From an uncultured Clostridia bacterium (GTDB lineage Bacteria > Bacillota > Clostridia > UBA1381), in assembly GCA_947626135.1 (NCBI GenBank), contig CANQQZ010000008.1:52405-116404 (forward strand): a DNA stretch of 64,000 bases, read 5' to 3'. The notes below the pieces were generated by a model. That model was not told the DNA's origin and did no database searches. It worked only from the letters and a program-made list of their open reading frames with translations. This document shows, piece by piece, positions 8,552 through 16,975 of this stretch (positions within the stretch are counted from its first letter, which is position 1; each line of letters begins with the position of its first letter). A program made the translations under genes and the position numbers.

Positions 8552-9425
8552 ATTATTTACGGCGGCGGCGCTTGCTTTATCCGCAGCGTTCGCGCTCACG
8601 GGCTGCGGCGGCGCGGACGACGCGGCGACAGACACGGCGGCTGATACGGCGTCCGGAACAGACGCGGTTTACCGGACGATCGACGAGATCAAGGAGAGCG
8701 GCGAGATAAATATCGGCGTATTCACAGACAAGCATCCGTTCGGCTACGTTGATGAAAACAGCGAATATCAGGGCTATGACGTATATTTTGCGCGCCGTAT
8801 CGGCGAGGATCTGGGCGTCAAGGTCAATTTCGTATCGACTGAGGCGGCAAACAGAATCGAGTATCTGCAAACCGGCAAGGTTGATATCATTCTTGCCAAC
8901 TTTACCGTAACGCAGGAGCGGGCGGAGGAAGTGGACTTCGCTTTGCCGTATATGAATGTTGCGCTCGGCGTGGTATCGCCGGAGAGCGCTCCCGTAACGA
9001 CGCTTGACAACTGGGACGATAGTAAGCAGATAATAGTTATTTCCGGCACTACGGCGGAGACCTACCTGACGGAGAACTATCCGGACATTCCGCTGCAAAA
9101 GTACGATACATACGCGAACGCCAAGAACGCGCTTGAAAACGGCAACGCGGCTGCGTGGGCGAACGACAATACCGAGGTCATAGCGTATTCCCTGCAAAAT
9201 CCGGGTTATGTTGTGGGGATCCCGACACTTGGCAGCAGCGATACGATCGCGCCGGCTGTTTCAAAGGGAAACGAAACGGTTCTGAACTGGCTTAACGATG
9301 AAATTACGGCGCTCGGCGCTGAGAAATTCTTCCATGAGGACTACGAGGCGACGCTTATCGACACATACGGTCCCGATTATGAGGACCAGCTTGTGGTGGA
9401 GAGCGGAGCGGCGGCTCAGCAATAA
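8538..9425 (+). CDS. CjaA-like extracellular solute-binding lipoprotein, probably cysteine
   Basis: The 295-residue lipoprotein has signal and lipobox ALTGCGG (C23), a threonine/alanine/aspartate-rich linker, then a family 3 solute-binding domain. Segments such as EAANRIEYLQTGKVDIILANFTVTQ, VDFALPYMNVALGVV and KFFHEDYEATL resemble the cysteine-binding protein CjaA from memory of that family, so cysteine (or cystine) is the best guess for the ligand. The start is ATG 8538 behind GAAAGGAGTAAG. It is the last gene of the operon and is followed by a strong terminator. A role in feeding sulfur amino-acid metabolism is inference. Confidence 0.9.
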   Translation: MKKIKLFTAAALALSAAFALTGCGGADDAATDTAADTASGTDAVYRTIDEIKESGEINIGVFTDKHPFGYVDENSEYQGYDVYFARRIGEDLGVKVNFVSTEAANRIEYLQTGKVDIILANFTVTQERAEEVDFALPYMNVALGVVSPESAPVTTLDNWDDSKQIIVISGTTAETYLTENYPDIPLQKYDTYANAKNALENGNAAAWANDNTEVIAYSLQNPGYVVGIPTLGSSDTIAPAVSKGNETVLNWLNDEITALGAEKFFHEDYEATLIDTYGPDYEDQLVVESGAAAQQ

Positions 9426-9444
9426 GCCTGAAAATATTACGGAG

Positions 9445-9481
9445 GCGGGCAATCGCAAAAAAGCGGCTGCCCGCTTTTTTT
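9445..9481 (+). terminator. Terminator of the ABC transporter operon
   Basis: Stem GCGGGCA/TGCCCGC (9445-9451 with 9468-9474), followed by seven T. A second GC-rich hairpin with a T-run follows at about 9482-9504. Confidence 0.85.
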
Positions 9482-9530
9482 GCGGCTGCGGCGCCGCCTT
9501 TTTTGTGTGAATATAAAATTTTATATATGT

Positions 9531-9611
9531 TAAAATAATCTCACGAAACAAAATGAAACCAAAGCGTTCTGTGTTTCGGAAAATATTGAAGCATGCCGCC
9601 TTGCGGGTATG
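9531..9611 (+). repeat. Promoter-hairpin repeat unit, copy D (leader of recombinase gene)
   Basis: TAAAAT at 9531-9536, then TCTCACGAAACAAAATG, the stem arm TGTTTCG, AAAATATTGAA and a second hairpin CATGCCGC/GCGGGTATG ending at 9611. The layout matches copies at 16046, 16141 and 55813-55899 (minus strand). First stem: CGAAACA with TGTTTCG. The unit ends 37 bases before the recombinase start. The -35 region is weak. Confidence 0.6.
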
Positions 9612-9648
9612 TTTTAATAAATATTATTTTTATTCGGAGATGATTAAC

Positions 9649-10485
9649 ATGGAAAATTTCAGCATAACACTGGCGCGCTACAGAAATTATCTGACGGAGG
9701 AAGAAAAATCACCGGCGACTATCGAGAAATACATCCGCGACGCGTCCGCGTTTTACGAATGGCTTGACGGAAGGGAGGCGGATAAGCCGCTTGTGCTTAA
9801 ATACAAGGAGAGCCTGATGGGACGGTATGCCGCCGCGAGCGTCAACTCGGTCATTTCCTCGCTTAACAGCCTGTTTGAATACCTCGGCAGGCGCGACTGC
9901 CGCGTCAGGACGATTAAAATTCAGAGAAGCGTATTTGCCGATAAGCGGCGCGAGATAACGCGTTCCGAATACGAGCGGCTGCTGAGGGCGGCGCGCGGGA
10001 AAGGCGATAAACGGCTTTTTTATATTATGCAGACAATATGCGCTTCCGGAATACGCGTTTCCGAGCTGAGGTATATAACCGCGGCGGCGGTCGCGGCGGG
10101 ACGCGCGGATATACGCTGCAAGGGAAAAAACCGCACGGTTTTTCTGCCGGGACAGCTTTGTAAAATGCTGTCGGGATACATCAGGGACAAAAAAATAAAA
10201 GGCGGCTGTGTTTTCATAACAAAAAGCGGCAAGCCGGTAGACCGCAGCAATATATGGAGGGAAATGCAGAGCCTGTGCGCCGAGGCGGGAGTGGACAGAA
10301 CAAAGGTATTTCCGCACAATCTGCGCCATTTGTTCGCGAGGACATTTTACTCGCTGCAAAAGGATATTATTCGTCTTGCCGATATTCTCGGTCATTCAAG
10401 CGTAAATACCACGCGGATATACACAATGGAATCAGGTGACACGCACCGCAGACAGATTGAAAAAATGAATCTGCTTTTGTGCTGA
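9649..10485 (+). CDS. Tyrosine site-specific recombinase (candidate DNA invertase)
   Basis: The 278-residue phage-integrase family protein has an N-terminal SAM-like core-binding domain (about 1-90) and a catalytic domain with R136 (SGIRVSEL), K158/K160, H223 and R226 (HNLRH), H249 (GHSSVNTT) and nucleophile Y258 (TRIYT). The start is ATG 9649 behind CGGAGATGATTAAC. It has the compact size of the RecV/Xer-like recombinases that flip short promoter segments. Its stop codon lies one base before the left inverted repeat of a 225-bp segment that separates it from a giant surface-protein gene, which points to that segment as its substrate. No excisionase or other phage genes are next to it. Confidence 0.92.
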   Translation: MENFSITLARYRNYLTEEEKSPATIEKYIRDASAFYEWLDGREADKPLVLKYKESLMGRYAAASVNSVISSLNSLFEYLGRRDCRVRTIKIQRSVFADKRREITRSEYERLLRAARGKGDKRLFYIMQTICASGIRVSELRYITAAAVAAGRADIRCKGKNRTVFLPGQLCKMLSGYIRDKKIKGGCVFITKSGKPVDRSNIWREMQSLCAEAGVDRTKVFPHNLRHLFARTFYSLQKDIIRLADILGHSSVNTTRIYTMESGDTHRRQIEKMNLLLC

Positions 10486-10486
10486 C

Positions 10487-10512
10487 ACAACATAATTTGC
10501 ATTATGTTGTAC
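10487..10512. repeat. Left inverted repeat of invertible segment (IRL)
   Basis: 26 bp starting ACAACATAATTTGC and ending ATGTTGTAC. It is the exact reverse complement of 10686-10711. Each repeat is itself a near palindrome (ACAACATAAT/ATTATGTTGT) around a 4-base asymmetric core, TTGC here and GCAA in the right copy, which gives each site a direction as needed for inversion. Confidence 0.85.
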
Positions 10513-10544
10513 GCAAATAGTATATGATGTAGCTACACACATTG

Positions 10545-10573
10545 ATTATATCATAAATGGATTAATATGTCAA
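10545..10573 (-). promoter_or_regulatory. Consensus promoter inside the invertible segment
   Basis: TTGACA (10568-10573), 17-base spacer, TATAAT (10545-10550) on the minus strand. As drawn, transcription would enter the 3' end of the recombinase gene in antisense. Confidence 0.85.
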
Positions 10574-10685
10574 TGTTTTCGACAAAAAATCATGCTTATT
10601 AATAGGAGATAAATTCCAAATCACAGCGCAAAATCCAAAAATTGCAGTTTAAATACGGCGCTCCCGCGCCGTTATGTCCTTTTAT

Positions 10686-10711
10686 GTACAACATAATGCA
10701 AATTATGTTGT
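10686..10711. repeat. Right inverted repeat of invertible segment (IRR)
   Basis: 26 bp, GTACAACATAATGCAA followed by ATTATGTTGT, the exact reverse complement of 10487-10512. It lies 32 bases before the LRR start codon. Confidence 0.85.
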
Positions 10712-10743
10712 ACGCGGCTTCTCAGCGGAAAGGATGGATTGAT

Positions 10744-13700
10744 ATGACAAAAAAGACGATAAAACGGGTTATGAGCCTGTTTGTTACATTTGCGATGATG
10801 GCGGCGCTTCTGCCGGCAATGCCGGCTTTGGCGGACTCGGTGCCGACCGGAGGCAGCGCCGGGAATATAACATGGGACTATACTATTGATACCGAACAGG
10901 ACAACGAGTATTATGACCATTATATTCTCACGATAAACGGCAGCGGGGCGCTTGACAGCAGCCCGTGGCTTGACACTCTTTCATACGAGGGTTATTACGA
11001 TATCGAGATATCGAAAATCGTGATTGGAAACGGAATCACCTCCATAGGAGACAGTGTGTTTTATAGCGATGGCGGGTTCTATAATTGGGTCGAGGAGGTG
11101 ACGTTTCCCGAAACACTGACGTCGATAGGAAACTCCGCGTTCGCGAACCTCGACACGCTTTGGAAAGTGAAATTCCCGTCATCCTTGAGAACTATCGGGG
11201 ATCGCGCGTTTTATAACTGTAATATTCACGAAATGGAATTTTCGGAGGGCTTAACGTCTATCGGAGAGTACGCCTTCTGGGCAGACGATTACGGCGGTCT
11301 CGACGCGGTCAGATTCCCGTCGACTCTTGAAAGTTTGGGAGCGAGCTCGTTTTATGGATATGAAACACTCAGATATATAGAATTTTCGGGTGCTCTGAAA
11401 ACCATAGGGGACGAAGCTTTTTCAAACTACGACTCCACGCGGTCGAGAACCGTAATTCTTCCGGCTGGAGTACAATCCATCGGAGACAAGGCGTTTGTTC
11501 CGCAATATGAGTCTAATAATGTATCGATTTACTACGCCGGCACGGAAGAGCAGTGGCAGGGTATTCAAAAAACGGAGGACGATTACGGCGAGGGCGCGAT
11601 GGACGACACCGGCAGCTCGTCGGGCGTTTACATATATTGCAATTCGAATATCACCTGCGATATCGAGGGCGATACGCTCACGTTGAGCGGTAACGGAAAG
11701 CTCGGGCATTATTACGGATATCCTGAAGGGGACCCGGAGGTTGAGGTAACAAAGCTTGTTTTCGGAGACGGAATAACGTCGATTAGTCAAAGTGAGGTTT
11801 TCGAATACCGCAGCATTAGTCAGGTGTCGATACCGCCGAGCGTTACGGAAATAGGCGATAGCGCATTCTCTTCTTTGGATGATCTCAAGGAGATAGTAAT
11901 TCCCAAAACCGTTACGTCTATCGCGGACAGCGCGTTTGATGAGTGGTATATGGACACCATTTACTATACCGGAACCGAAGAGGAATGGGTCGCGCTCAAC
12001 GCGGACAATCCTATGATACAACAAATCAATTTCGTCTGCGTTTCCGACGACGCGTCATGGGGATTGAAGGACGGAAAGCTCATAATCCTTAAGGAGACCG
12101 CGCTCGCCGACAGAGCGTCGGCGGACGAAACGCCGTGGGCGAACGTCGCGGACGAAATAACGTCGGTAGAAATAAAGGACGGCATTACAAAAATAGGAAA
12201 TTACGCGTTCGCGGGCTGCGGCAATCTTTTTGAAGCCTCCATCCCCGGGAGTGTGACGTCGGTTGGAAATTACGCGTTCGCGGACTGCTCGGCGCTTATG
12301 AGTGCGGATCTGCCGGCAAACGCGGAGACTGTCGGCGCGCACGCGTATGACGGCTGCTCGAACATCGTTTCGGCGTATGTCCCCGTGAGCGTGACAAGCA
12401 TAGGCGAGAGCGCGTTTGCCGGCTGCGACAAGCTTGCGTATGTCGGCTATACCGGCGGCTCTGACGCGTGGAACGCGATAAGCGGACTCAACGACGCGTC
12501 GAACGCGGCGCTCAAATCGGCGTCCGTAAGGTACGAATACGGCGGAATTACATACGAGCTTACGCCAAACGACGATGAAAATCCGTGGGGCGACGGGTCT
12601 TATACCCTTACGATAAGCGGCGTGGGCAGCATGGACGATTACGAGTACGCCTCCGATGCGCCGTGGTATTATGATGACTTGTTTAGTTCAGGCGACTACG
12701 CTAGCGATATGGTATCTAGGGTCGTGATAGAGGACGGCATAACGTATGTGGGAAGCCACGCGTTTTATGGATATGAAAGACTTAACAGCGTGACTATCGC
12801 CGACAGCGTTTTGAGGATAGGCGAGTACGCGTTCTGCTCAAGCGGGTCTCTGACTTACGTGAAGCTTCCCGCGCGCATAGAAAGACTTGAGAAATATGCC
12901 TTCAATTTAGGCACAGCGGGATCCGGCATAGTTATCCCAAAGAGCATAAAATTTATCGGAGAGCATGGCGTTGCGGGACAGATAGATTATCCGTTGACTC
13001 AAGGTGAGAGGAAGAATGTTTTCAATATATATTACAGCGGAACCGAGGACGATTGGAACAGCGTAACAAAAACCGAATCGGATTATCCGTATGAATTAGG
13101 CGACATCCTTTACGAGTCCGAGGGTATCACCTGGCAGTACGAGAACGGCACTCTTACGATAAACGGTAAGGGAAAAATGGGCAGCTGGGCCGGGAGTGCG
13201 CCCTGGAACAAGTATGCAAGAGACATAACGAAGGTTGTAATAGGCGACGGTCTGACGACTGTCGGCGGCGGCGCGTTCGAGTATTACTACACGGCGCTTG
13301 CAGAGGTGACGCTTCCTCAGTCCGTCACTTCGATAGAGGACGGCGCGTTTGACAACTGCAAGGCGCTTGAGGATATAGATATTCCGCAGTCGGTCACGGC
13401 GATTGGGAACGATGCATTTAGTCAATGCGAGGCGCTTACGGAGCTGACGCTTCCGCAGTCGTTGACAACGATAGGCGATTTTGCGTTTAGTCAATGCAAG
13501 GCGCTTACGGAGCTGACGCTTCCGCAGTCATTGAAAACGATAGGCAATGATGCGTTTTCAAACTGCGATTATCTGGAAACGGTGGAATTTCCGCAGAACA
13601 TGGAAAGAATAGGCGATCGTGCGTTCCAAGGCTGTACGCGCCTTGTCAGCGCGGACCTTCCCGACGGTCTGACAGAAATAGGGGACGAATTGTTTTCAGG

Positions 13701-15819
13701 CGACAGCTATCTTACGAGCGTGCATATACCTTACACGGTGACAAGAATAGGCAATGGTGCGTTTTCAGACTGCCTTTCCCTTGCGCGGGCTGACATTCCG
13801 GACGGCGTCACCGAGATAGGCGAGCAGGCGTTTTCAAGATGTGAGTCGCTTGAGAGCATTGTGATCCCGCCGGGTCTTACGACAATATCGAGCGCGGCGT
13901 TCGCACTCTGCTACACGGTCAGGGAGATAGTGATACCGGAGACCGTGACGGCGATAGAGGGCTACGCGTTCAATAACTGTCAGTCGCTTGAAAAAATAGA
14001 GATTCCGGGTACCGTTGAGACAATAGGCGAGTACGCGTTCGGCGTTTGCTCGAGCGCGAAAAGGCTCATCATAAACGACGGAGTCAAGGTGATAGGCGAG
14101 CAGGCGTTTAATACCTGTTCAAAGCTTACGGAGGTCGAGATCCCCTCGTCGCTGACCAATATCGATCTCAGCGCGTTTAGGGACTGCCCGTCCATAGAAA
14201 AGGTTTATTACGACGGCACAAAGCTGCAGCTTTCCGGCATCACAAAGTCAGGCAATGACGATTTGCTCAACGCCGAGCTGTCGCAGTCGTCGATAGAGTT
14301 TACGCTTACATATGACGCATGCGGCGGCACGGGCGCTCCGGAGCCGCAGAATAAGACGCGCCGCGATAATTACGTTATTTCCGACGTCGTTCCGACGCGC
14401 GCGGGATACACGTTCCACGGCTGGACGGATGTGAGGAGCTCGGCGGAGGCGAAGTACCACGCGGGCGACACCATTACCGTTACCGGCGACCTCACGCTTT
14501 ACGCCGTATGGGATCCCGATTTTACGGTAAGTATTCCCTCGGATGAATTAAATCCGAAAATACTCGACACAATAAAAATTCCGGTCAGCATATCCGGCAA
14601 CAGGGGCTTTGCGACGCTGGGATTCTCAATGAAATTCGATACGGATAAATACGAGTTCGTCGGCGTTGAAAGGACCTCCATGACCTATTCGGCAAGCAGC
14701 GTGGAGGGAGACAGCACCGCGGGCGGCGCAAACGTGCTTATAGTTAATAACCGCAATATAACAACGGACGGAGAGCTGGTCAACGTTATTCTCAGAACAA
14801 AGGTTGCCGCTCTTAACACGACAAGCACGATTGAAATTGAGCCGTCGGAGTCGGTCAGAGACGATATGACGCCCGCGATTATAAAGAAGGGCAATGTAAG
14901 CACAAAGCTCGTGCTTAACGTTGACGGCGACGCAAACGGCGACAATGAAACAAACAGCACTGATGTGCTGGCGGTTTCGCGCTATAAGGCGCTGTATAAG
15001 AATCACGGAATGACAAATCCGGATAACGCCGATGTTTATACCGACGGTGTGATTAACCTCAAGGATATATATGTTCTGTCGAGATACGCCGTAATGACAT
15101 TATCCTCGCTCAGCGCGGCTGAGGAGGACGACGAAGCGCAGCTGTACGTGAACGAAAGACCTCAGCTGTCGGCGTCGGCGGTGCAGACGGAAAACGGCGG
15201 GGAAAGGTTTGTGGATGTTACCGTTTCCCTTACGAACAATACCGGATTTACCGGCATTGATTTCGCGCTTTACTTCGATAAGAGCAAGCTCAATCCGGTA
15301 AGCATTACAAACGGCGCGCTTACGACGGACAGCCTTGTATCGAATATACAGGAGCCGGGCGTGGAGCTCTCCGACTTCGATGTGGTTACGGCTGTATGGA
15401 CGTCCGATTCGGAAGCCGCCGTGTCGGGCAGCGGAGCCTTGTATACCGTCAGATTCAAGATAGTCGGCGATATCGGAGACGATGATACGCTGACCTTTGA
15501 AAAGACGGGATTCCTTAACGGAATTGATGATGTAGACGTGCTGTTCCCGTCAAAAATAGCGCTTGACGGCGAGACCGTTCCCGAGCCGCCTGCGATTGTG
15601 ATTGCGGACGGTAAGGTAAGCGTAACCGGCTCGGCGGACGGTGTGCTTATAGTAGCCGGATATGACAATAACGGCTGCGTGGTAAAAACGGAGCTTGTCA
15701 GCGGTTACGAGAAGGAGCTTTCGCAGTACGCGGACTGCGCTAAGGTATCGGCGTTCCTGTGGAACAGCATTGATTCGATGATGCCGCTTTGCGAAAGCAA
15801 AAGTGATATAAGACAATAA
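10744..15819 (+). CDS. Giant BspA-type LRR surface protein with cohesin- and dockerin-like modules
   Basis: The 1691-residue exported protein has a signal peptide (KRVMSLFVTFAMMAALLPA). Residues about 85-1170 hold BspA/LRR_5 repeats of the form (S/T)IGDxAFxxCxxLxxVxIP, in five blocks that each open with a TLTIxGxGxM..PW strand. Then come a Listeria-Bacteroides-type (Flg_new) repeat (about 1186-1257), a cohesin-like beta domain (about 1259-1393), a dockerin-like pair of calcium loops (about 1395-1460; DGDANGDNETNSTDVLAV and TDGVINLKDIYVLSRYAVM), a second cohesin-like domain (about 1469-1612) and a short C-terminal domain ending FLWNSIDSMMPL. ATG 10744 follows AAAGGATGGATTGAT. A role in adhesion or in assembly of surface complexes is likely. 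Expression probably depends on the invertible promoter just upstream. Confidence 0.9.
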   Translation: MTKKTIKRVMSLFVTFAMMAALLPAMPALADSVPTGGSAGNITWDYTIDTEQDNEYYDHYILTINGSGALDSSPWLDTLSYEGYYDIEISKIVIGNGITSIGDSVFYSDGGFYNWVEEVTFPETLTSIGNSAFANLDTLWKVKFPSSLRTIGDRAFYNCNIHEMEFSEGLTSIGEYAFWADDYGGLDAVRFPSTLESLGASSFYGYETLRYIEFSGALKTIGDEAFSNYDSTRSRTVILPAGVQSIGDKAFVPQYESNNVSIYYAGTEEQWQGIQKTEDDYGEGAMDDTGSSSGVYIYCNSNITCDIEGDTLTLSGNGKLGHYYGYPEGDPEVEVTKLVFGDGITSISQSEVFEYRSISQVSIPPSVTEIGDSAFSSLDDLKEIVIPKTVTSIADSAFDEWYMDTIYYTGTEEEWVALNADNPMIQQINFVCVSDDASWGLKDGKLIILKETALADRASADETPWANVADEITSVEIKDGITKIGNYAFAGCGNLFEASIPGSVTSVGNYAFADCSALMSADLPANAETVGAHAYDGCSNIVSAYVPVSVTSIGESAFAGCDKLAYVGYTGGSDAWNAISGLNDASNAALKSASVRYEYGGITYELTPNDDENPWGDGSYTLTISGVGSMDDYEYASDAPWYYDDLFSSGDYASDMVSRVVIEDGITYVGSHAFYGYERLNSVTIADSVLRIGEYAFCSSGSLTYVKLPARIERLEKYAFNLGTAGSGIVIPKSIKFIGEHGVAGQIDYPLTQGERKNVFNIYYSGTEDDWNSVTKTESDYPYELGDILYESEGITWQYENGTLTINGKGKMGSWAGSAPWNKYARDITKVVIGDGLTTVGGGAFEYYYTALAEVTLPQSVTSIEDGAFDNCKALEDIDIPQSVTAIGNDAFSQCEALTELTLPQSLTTIGDFAFSQCKALTELTLPQSLKTIGNDAFSNCDYLETVEFPQNMERIGDRAFQGCTRLVSADLPDGLTEIGDELFSGDSYLTSVHIPYTVTRIGNGAFSDCLSLARADIPDGVTEIGEQAFSRCESLESIVIPPGLTTISSAAFALCYTVREIVIPETVTAIEGYAFNNCQSLEKIEIPGTVETIGEYAFGVCSSAKRLIINDGVKVIGEQAFNTCSKLTEVEIPSSLTNIDLSAFRDCPSIEKVYYDGTKLQLSGITKSGNDDLLNAELSQSSIEFTLTYDACGGTGAPEPQNKTRRDNYVISDVVPTRAGYTFHGWTDVRSSAEAKYHAGDTITVTGDLTLYAVWDPDFTVSIPSDELNPKILDTIKIPVSISGNRGFATLGFSMKFDTDKYEFVGVERTSMTYSASSVEGDSTAGGANVLIVNNRNITTDGELVNVILRTKVAALNTTSTIEIEPSESVRDDMTPAIIKKGNVSTKLVLNVDGDANGDNETNSTDVLAVSRYKALYKNHGMTNPDNADVYTDGVINLKDIYVLSRYAVMTLSSLSAAEEDDEAQLYVNERPQLSASAVQTENGGERFVDVTVSLTNNTGFTGIDFALYFDKSKLNPVSITNGALTTDSLVSNIQEPGVELSDFDVVTAVWTSDSEAAVSGSGALYTVRFKIVGDIGDDDTLTFEKTGFLNGIDDVDVLFPSKIALDGETVPEPPAIVIADGKVSVTGSADGVLIVAGYDNNGCVVKTELVSGYEKELSQYADCAKVSAFLWNSIDSMMPLCESKSDIRQ

Positions 15820-15859
15820 CGTGATATAATCTCTCTCTTTTAGAACACCCCCAATAAAA

Positions 15860-15888
15860 ACAGTCCGGCATTTTACCGGACTGTTTTT
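15860..15888 (+). terminator. Terminator of the LRR surface-protein gene
   Basis: Stem CAGTCCGG/CCGGACTG (15861-15868 with 15876-15883) with a T-run at 15884-15888, preceded by an A-run, so possibly bidirectional. The 130 bases after it are GC-rich and carry nothing I recognise. Confidence 0.9.
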
Positions 15889-16025
15889 GTGCGCGGCGCT
15901 CCTTAGCGCCGGTGTGCCGTTGACGCCGCCGGCTCCTCCTGCGCGTCCGCGGGCGCGTACCGGCGGAAACCGATCGGTGAAAATGCGGCGGTTAAGCGCG
16001 TTTGCGCGGATTTAGCGGAAAAGCC

Positions 16026-16054
16026 TTGAATTTTTGCCGCGGTTATGTTATAAT
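16026..16054 (+). promoter_or_regulatory. Promoter within repeat copy A
   Basis: TTGAAT (16026-16031), 17-base spacer, TATAAT (16049-16054). Transcription would begin within or just before the first hairpin of the repeat unit. Confidence 0.6.
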
Positions 16055-16140
16055 AACCTCATGGTACCCAATGCAAAGCATTCGGTACCATAGAGAACAT
16101 TGAAACATACCGCATCGGCGACGGCGCCGCCTCGCAGGCA
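16046..16140 (+). repeat. Promoter-hairpin repeat unit, copy A
   Basis: TTATAATAACCTCA, stem ATGGTACC/GGTACCAT around CAATGCAAAGCATTC, then AGAGAACATTGAAACATACC and a GC-rich second hairpin leading into the next unit. It is a direct repeat, with period 95 bp, of copy B. Confidence 0.7.
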
Positions 16141-16235
16141 TGTTATAATAACCTCATGGTACCAAATGCAAAGCGTTCGATACCATAGAGAACATTGAAA
16201 CATACCGCATCGGCGGCAATACCTCGCCGCAACGA
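16141..16235 (+). repeat. Promoter-hairpin repeat unit, copy B
   Basis: Second tandem copy: TATAATAACCTCA, stem ATGGTACC paired with ATACCAT, AGAGAACATTGAAACATACC, then CGGCGG...CCGCCG-type pairing near 16210-16230. It ends about 50 bases before the membrane-protein start codon. No good -35 is seen for this copy. Confidence 0.65.
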
Positions 16236-16285
16236 AATAAATCTTTAGCGAAACAGGCGGTTATTAATTGTTAAAGGAGCTGGAT

Positions 16286-16954
16286 ATGGCAGAAAAGTAC
16301 GGAACGATCCCGCCGAAATTTACCCGGGCGTGGTTTGAATATGTGTGGACGTATTACAAGTGGCATATAATCGGACCGATCGCGGTTATCGTATTCGCGG
16401 CGGTGACGCTTTATCAGTGCACCCACCGTCCGCAGTATGATTCGGAGATAATATATGCCGGTCATGTGGTATTTTCGCAGCGGCAGCTTGAGGAAATACC
16501 CGTCGGACTGGCGCAGTATGTGGACGACGTGACGGGCGACGGCGAGCAAAGGGTGTTTTTTCAGCAGATCAATTTTTCCGACGATCCGGGTATGGAGGAA
16601 ATGGATTATAATATGCAGATGAAGCTGGATTTGCAGTTTCAGCGCGGCGAGACGTTTCTGTTCATGTATGACAAGTCGGAGGCGGATATGATGATTTCGC
16701 GTGAAAGCGCCGAGCAGATTTATCTGCCGGTAAGCGAATGGGCGGACACGATGCCGTCTGAGGATAAGCTGTACGTTAAGGACGGCGTTCCGTATGCGGT
16801 ATCGCTGGCGAACAATCAAAGGGTCAAGGCTGCCGGTATAAATACGGACGACCTTTATCTCACCGTTAGGATAAATTACAGAGACAATAAGGGCAAACTT
16901 GCCGATAAATACGAAAACGCGAAAAGGCTTGCCAACGCGCTTATAAGCGAATGA
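16286..16954 (+). CDS. Membrane-anchored protein of unknown function, upstream of sigma gene
   Basis: The 222-residue protein has a short cytoplasmic tail (about 1-33, aromatic and charged, RAWFEYVWTYYKWHI), one membrane helix (about 34-50, IGPIAVIVFAAVTL) and an external domain (about 55-222). AAAGGAG precedes ATG 16286. I do not recognise a family. It sits 21 bp before a SigB-like sigma factor in the same operon, and its topology would allow a role as membrane sensor or anti-sigma factor, but there is no sequence motif for that. Confidence 0.8.
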   Translation: MAEKYGTIPPKFTRAWFEYVWTYYKWHIIGPIAVIVFAAVTLYQCTHRPQYDSEIIYAGHVVFSQRQLEEIPVGLAQYVDDVTGDGEQRVFFQQINFSDDPGMEEMDYNMQMKLDLQFQRGETFLFMYDKSEADMMISRESAEQIYLPVSEWADTMPSEDKLYVKDGVPYAVSLANNQRVKAAGINTDDLYLTVRINYRDNKGKLADKYENAKRLANALISE

Positions 16955-16975
16955 TAAGAACAGGAGGCGGTTGCG

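Larger units (their letters stand above)
10487..10711. other. Invertible promoter segment (phase switch), present in OFF orientation
   Basis: The 225-bp segment sits between the tyrosine recombinase gene and the LRR surface-protein gene, bounded by perfect 26-bp inverted repeats. It contains one perfect consensus promoter on the minus strand, directed away from the LRR gene. Reversing the segment would put the -10 at 10648-10653 and the transcription start about 84 bases before the LRR start codon at 10744. A GC-rich hairpin ACGGCGC/GCGCCGT (10655-10661 with 10666-10672) lies near the right repeat and may block read-through in the present state. The repeats and promoter are seen directly; switching is inference. 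Confidence 0.75.

Noticed and set aside
10642..10743. Upstream extension of the LRR gene start
   Set aside because: It would read through the inverted repeat and lacks a ribosome site. The signal peptide begins at 10744.
16046..16235. CRISPR-like or tandem repeat array
   Set aside because: Only two copies with internal hairpins, with no spacers and no cas genes. Better explained as promoter-hairpin units.
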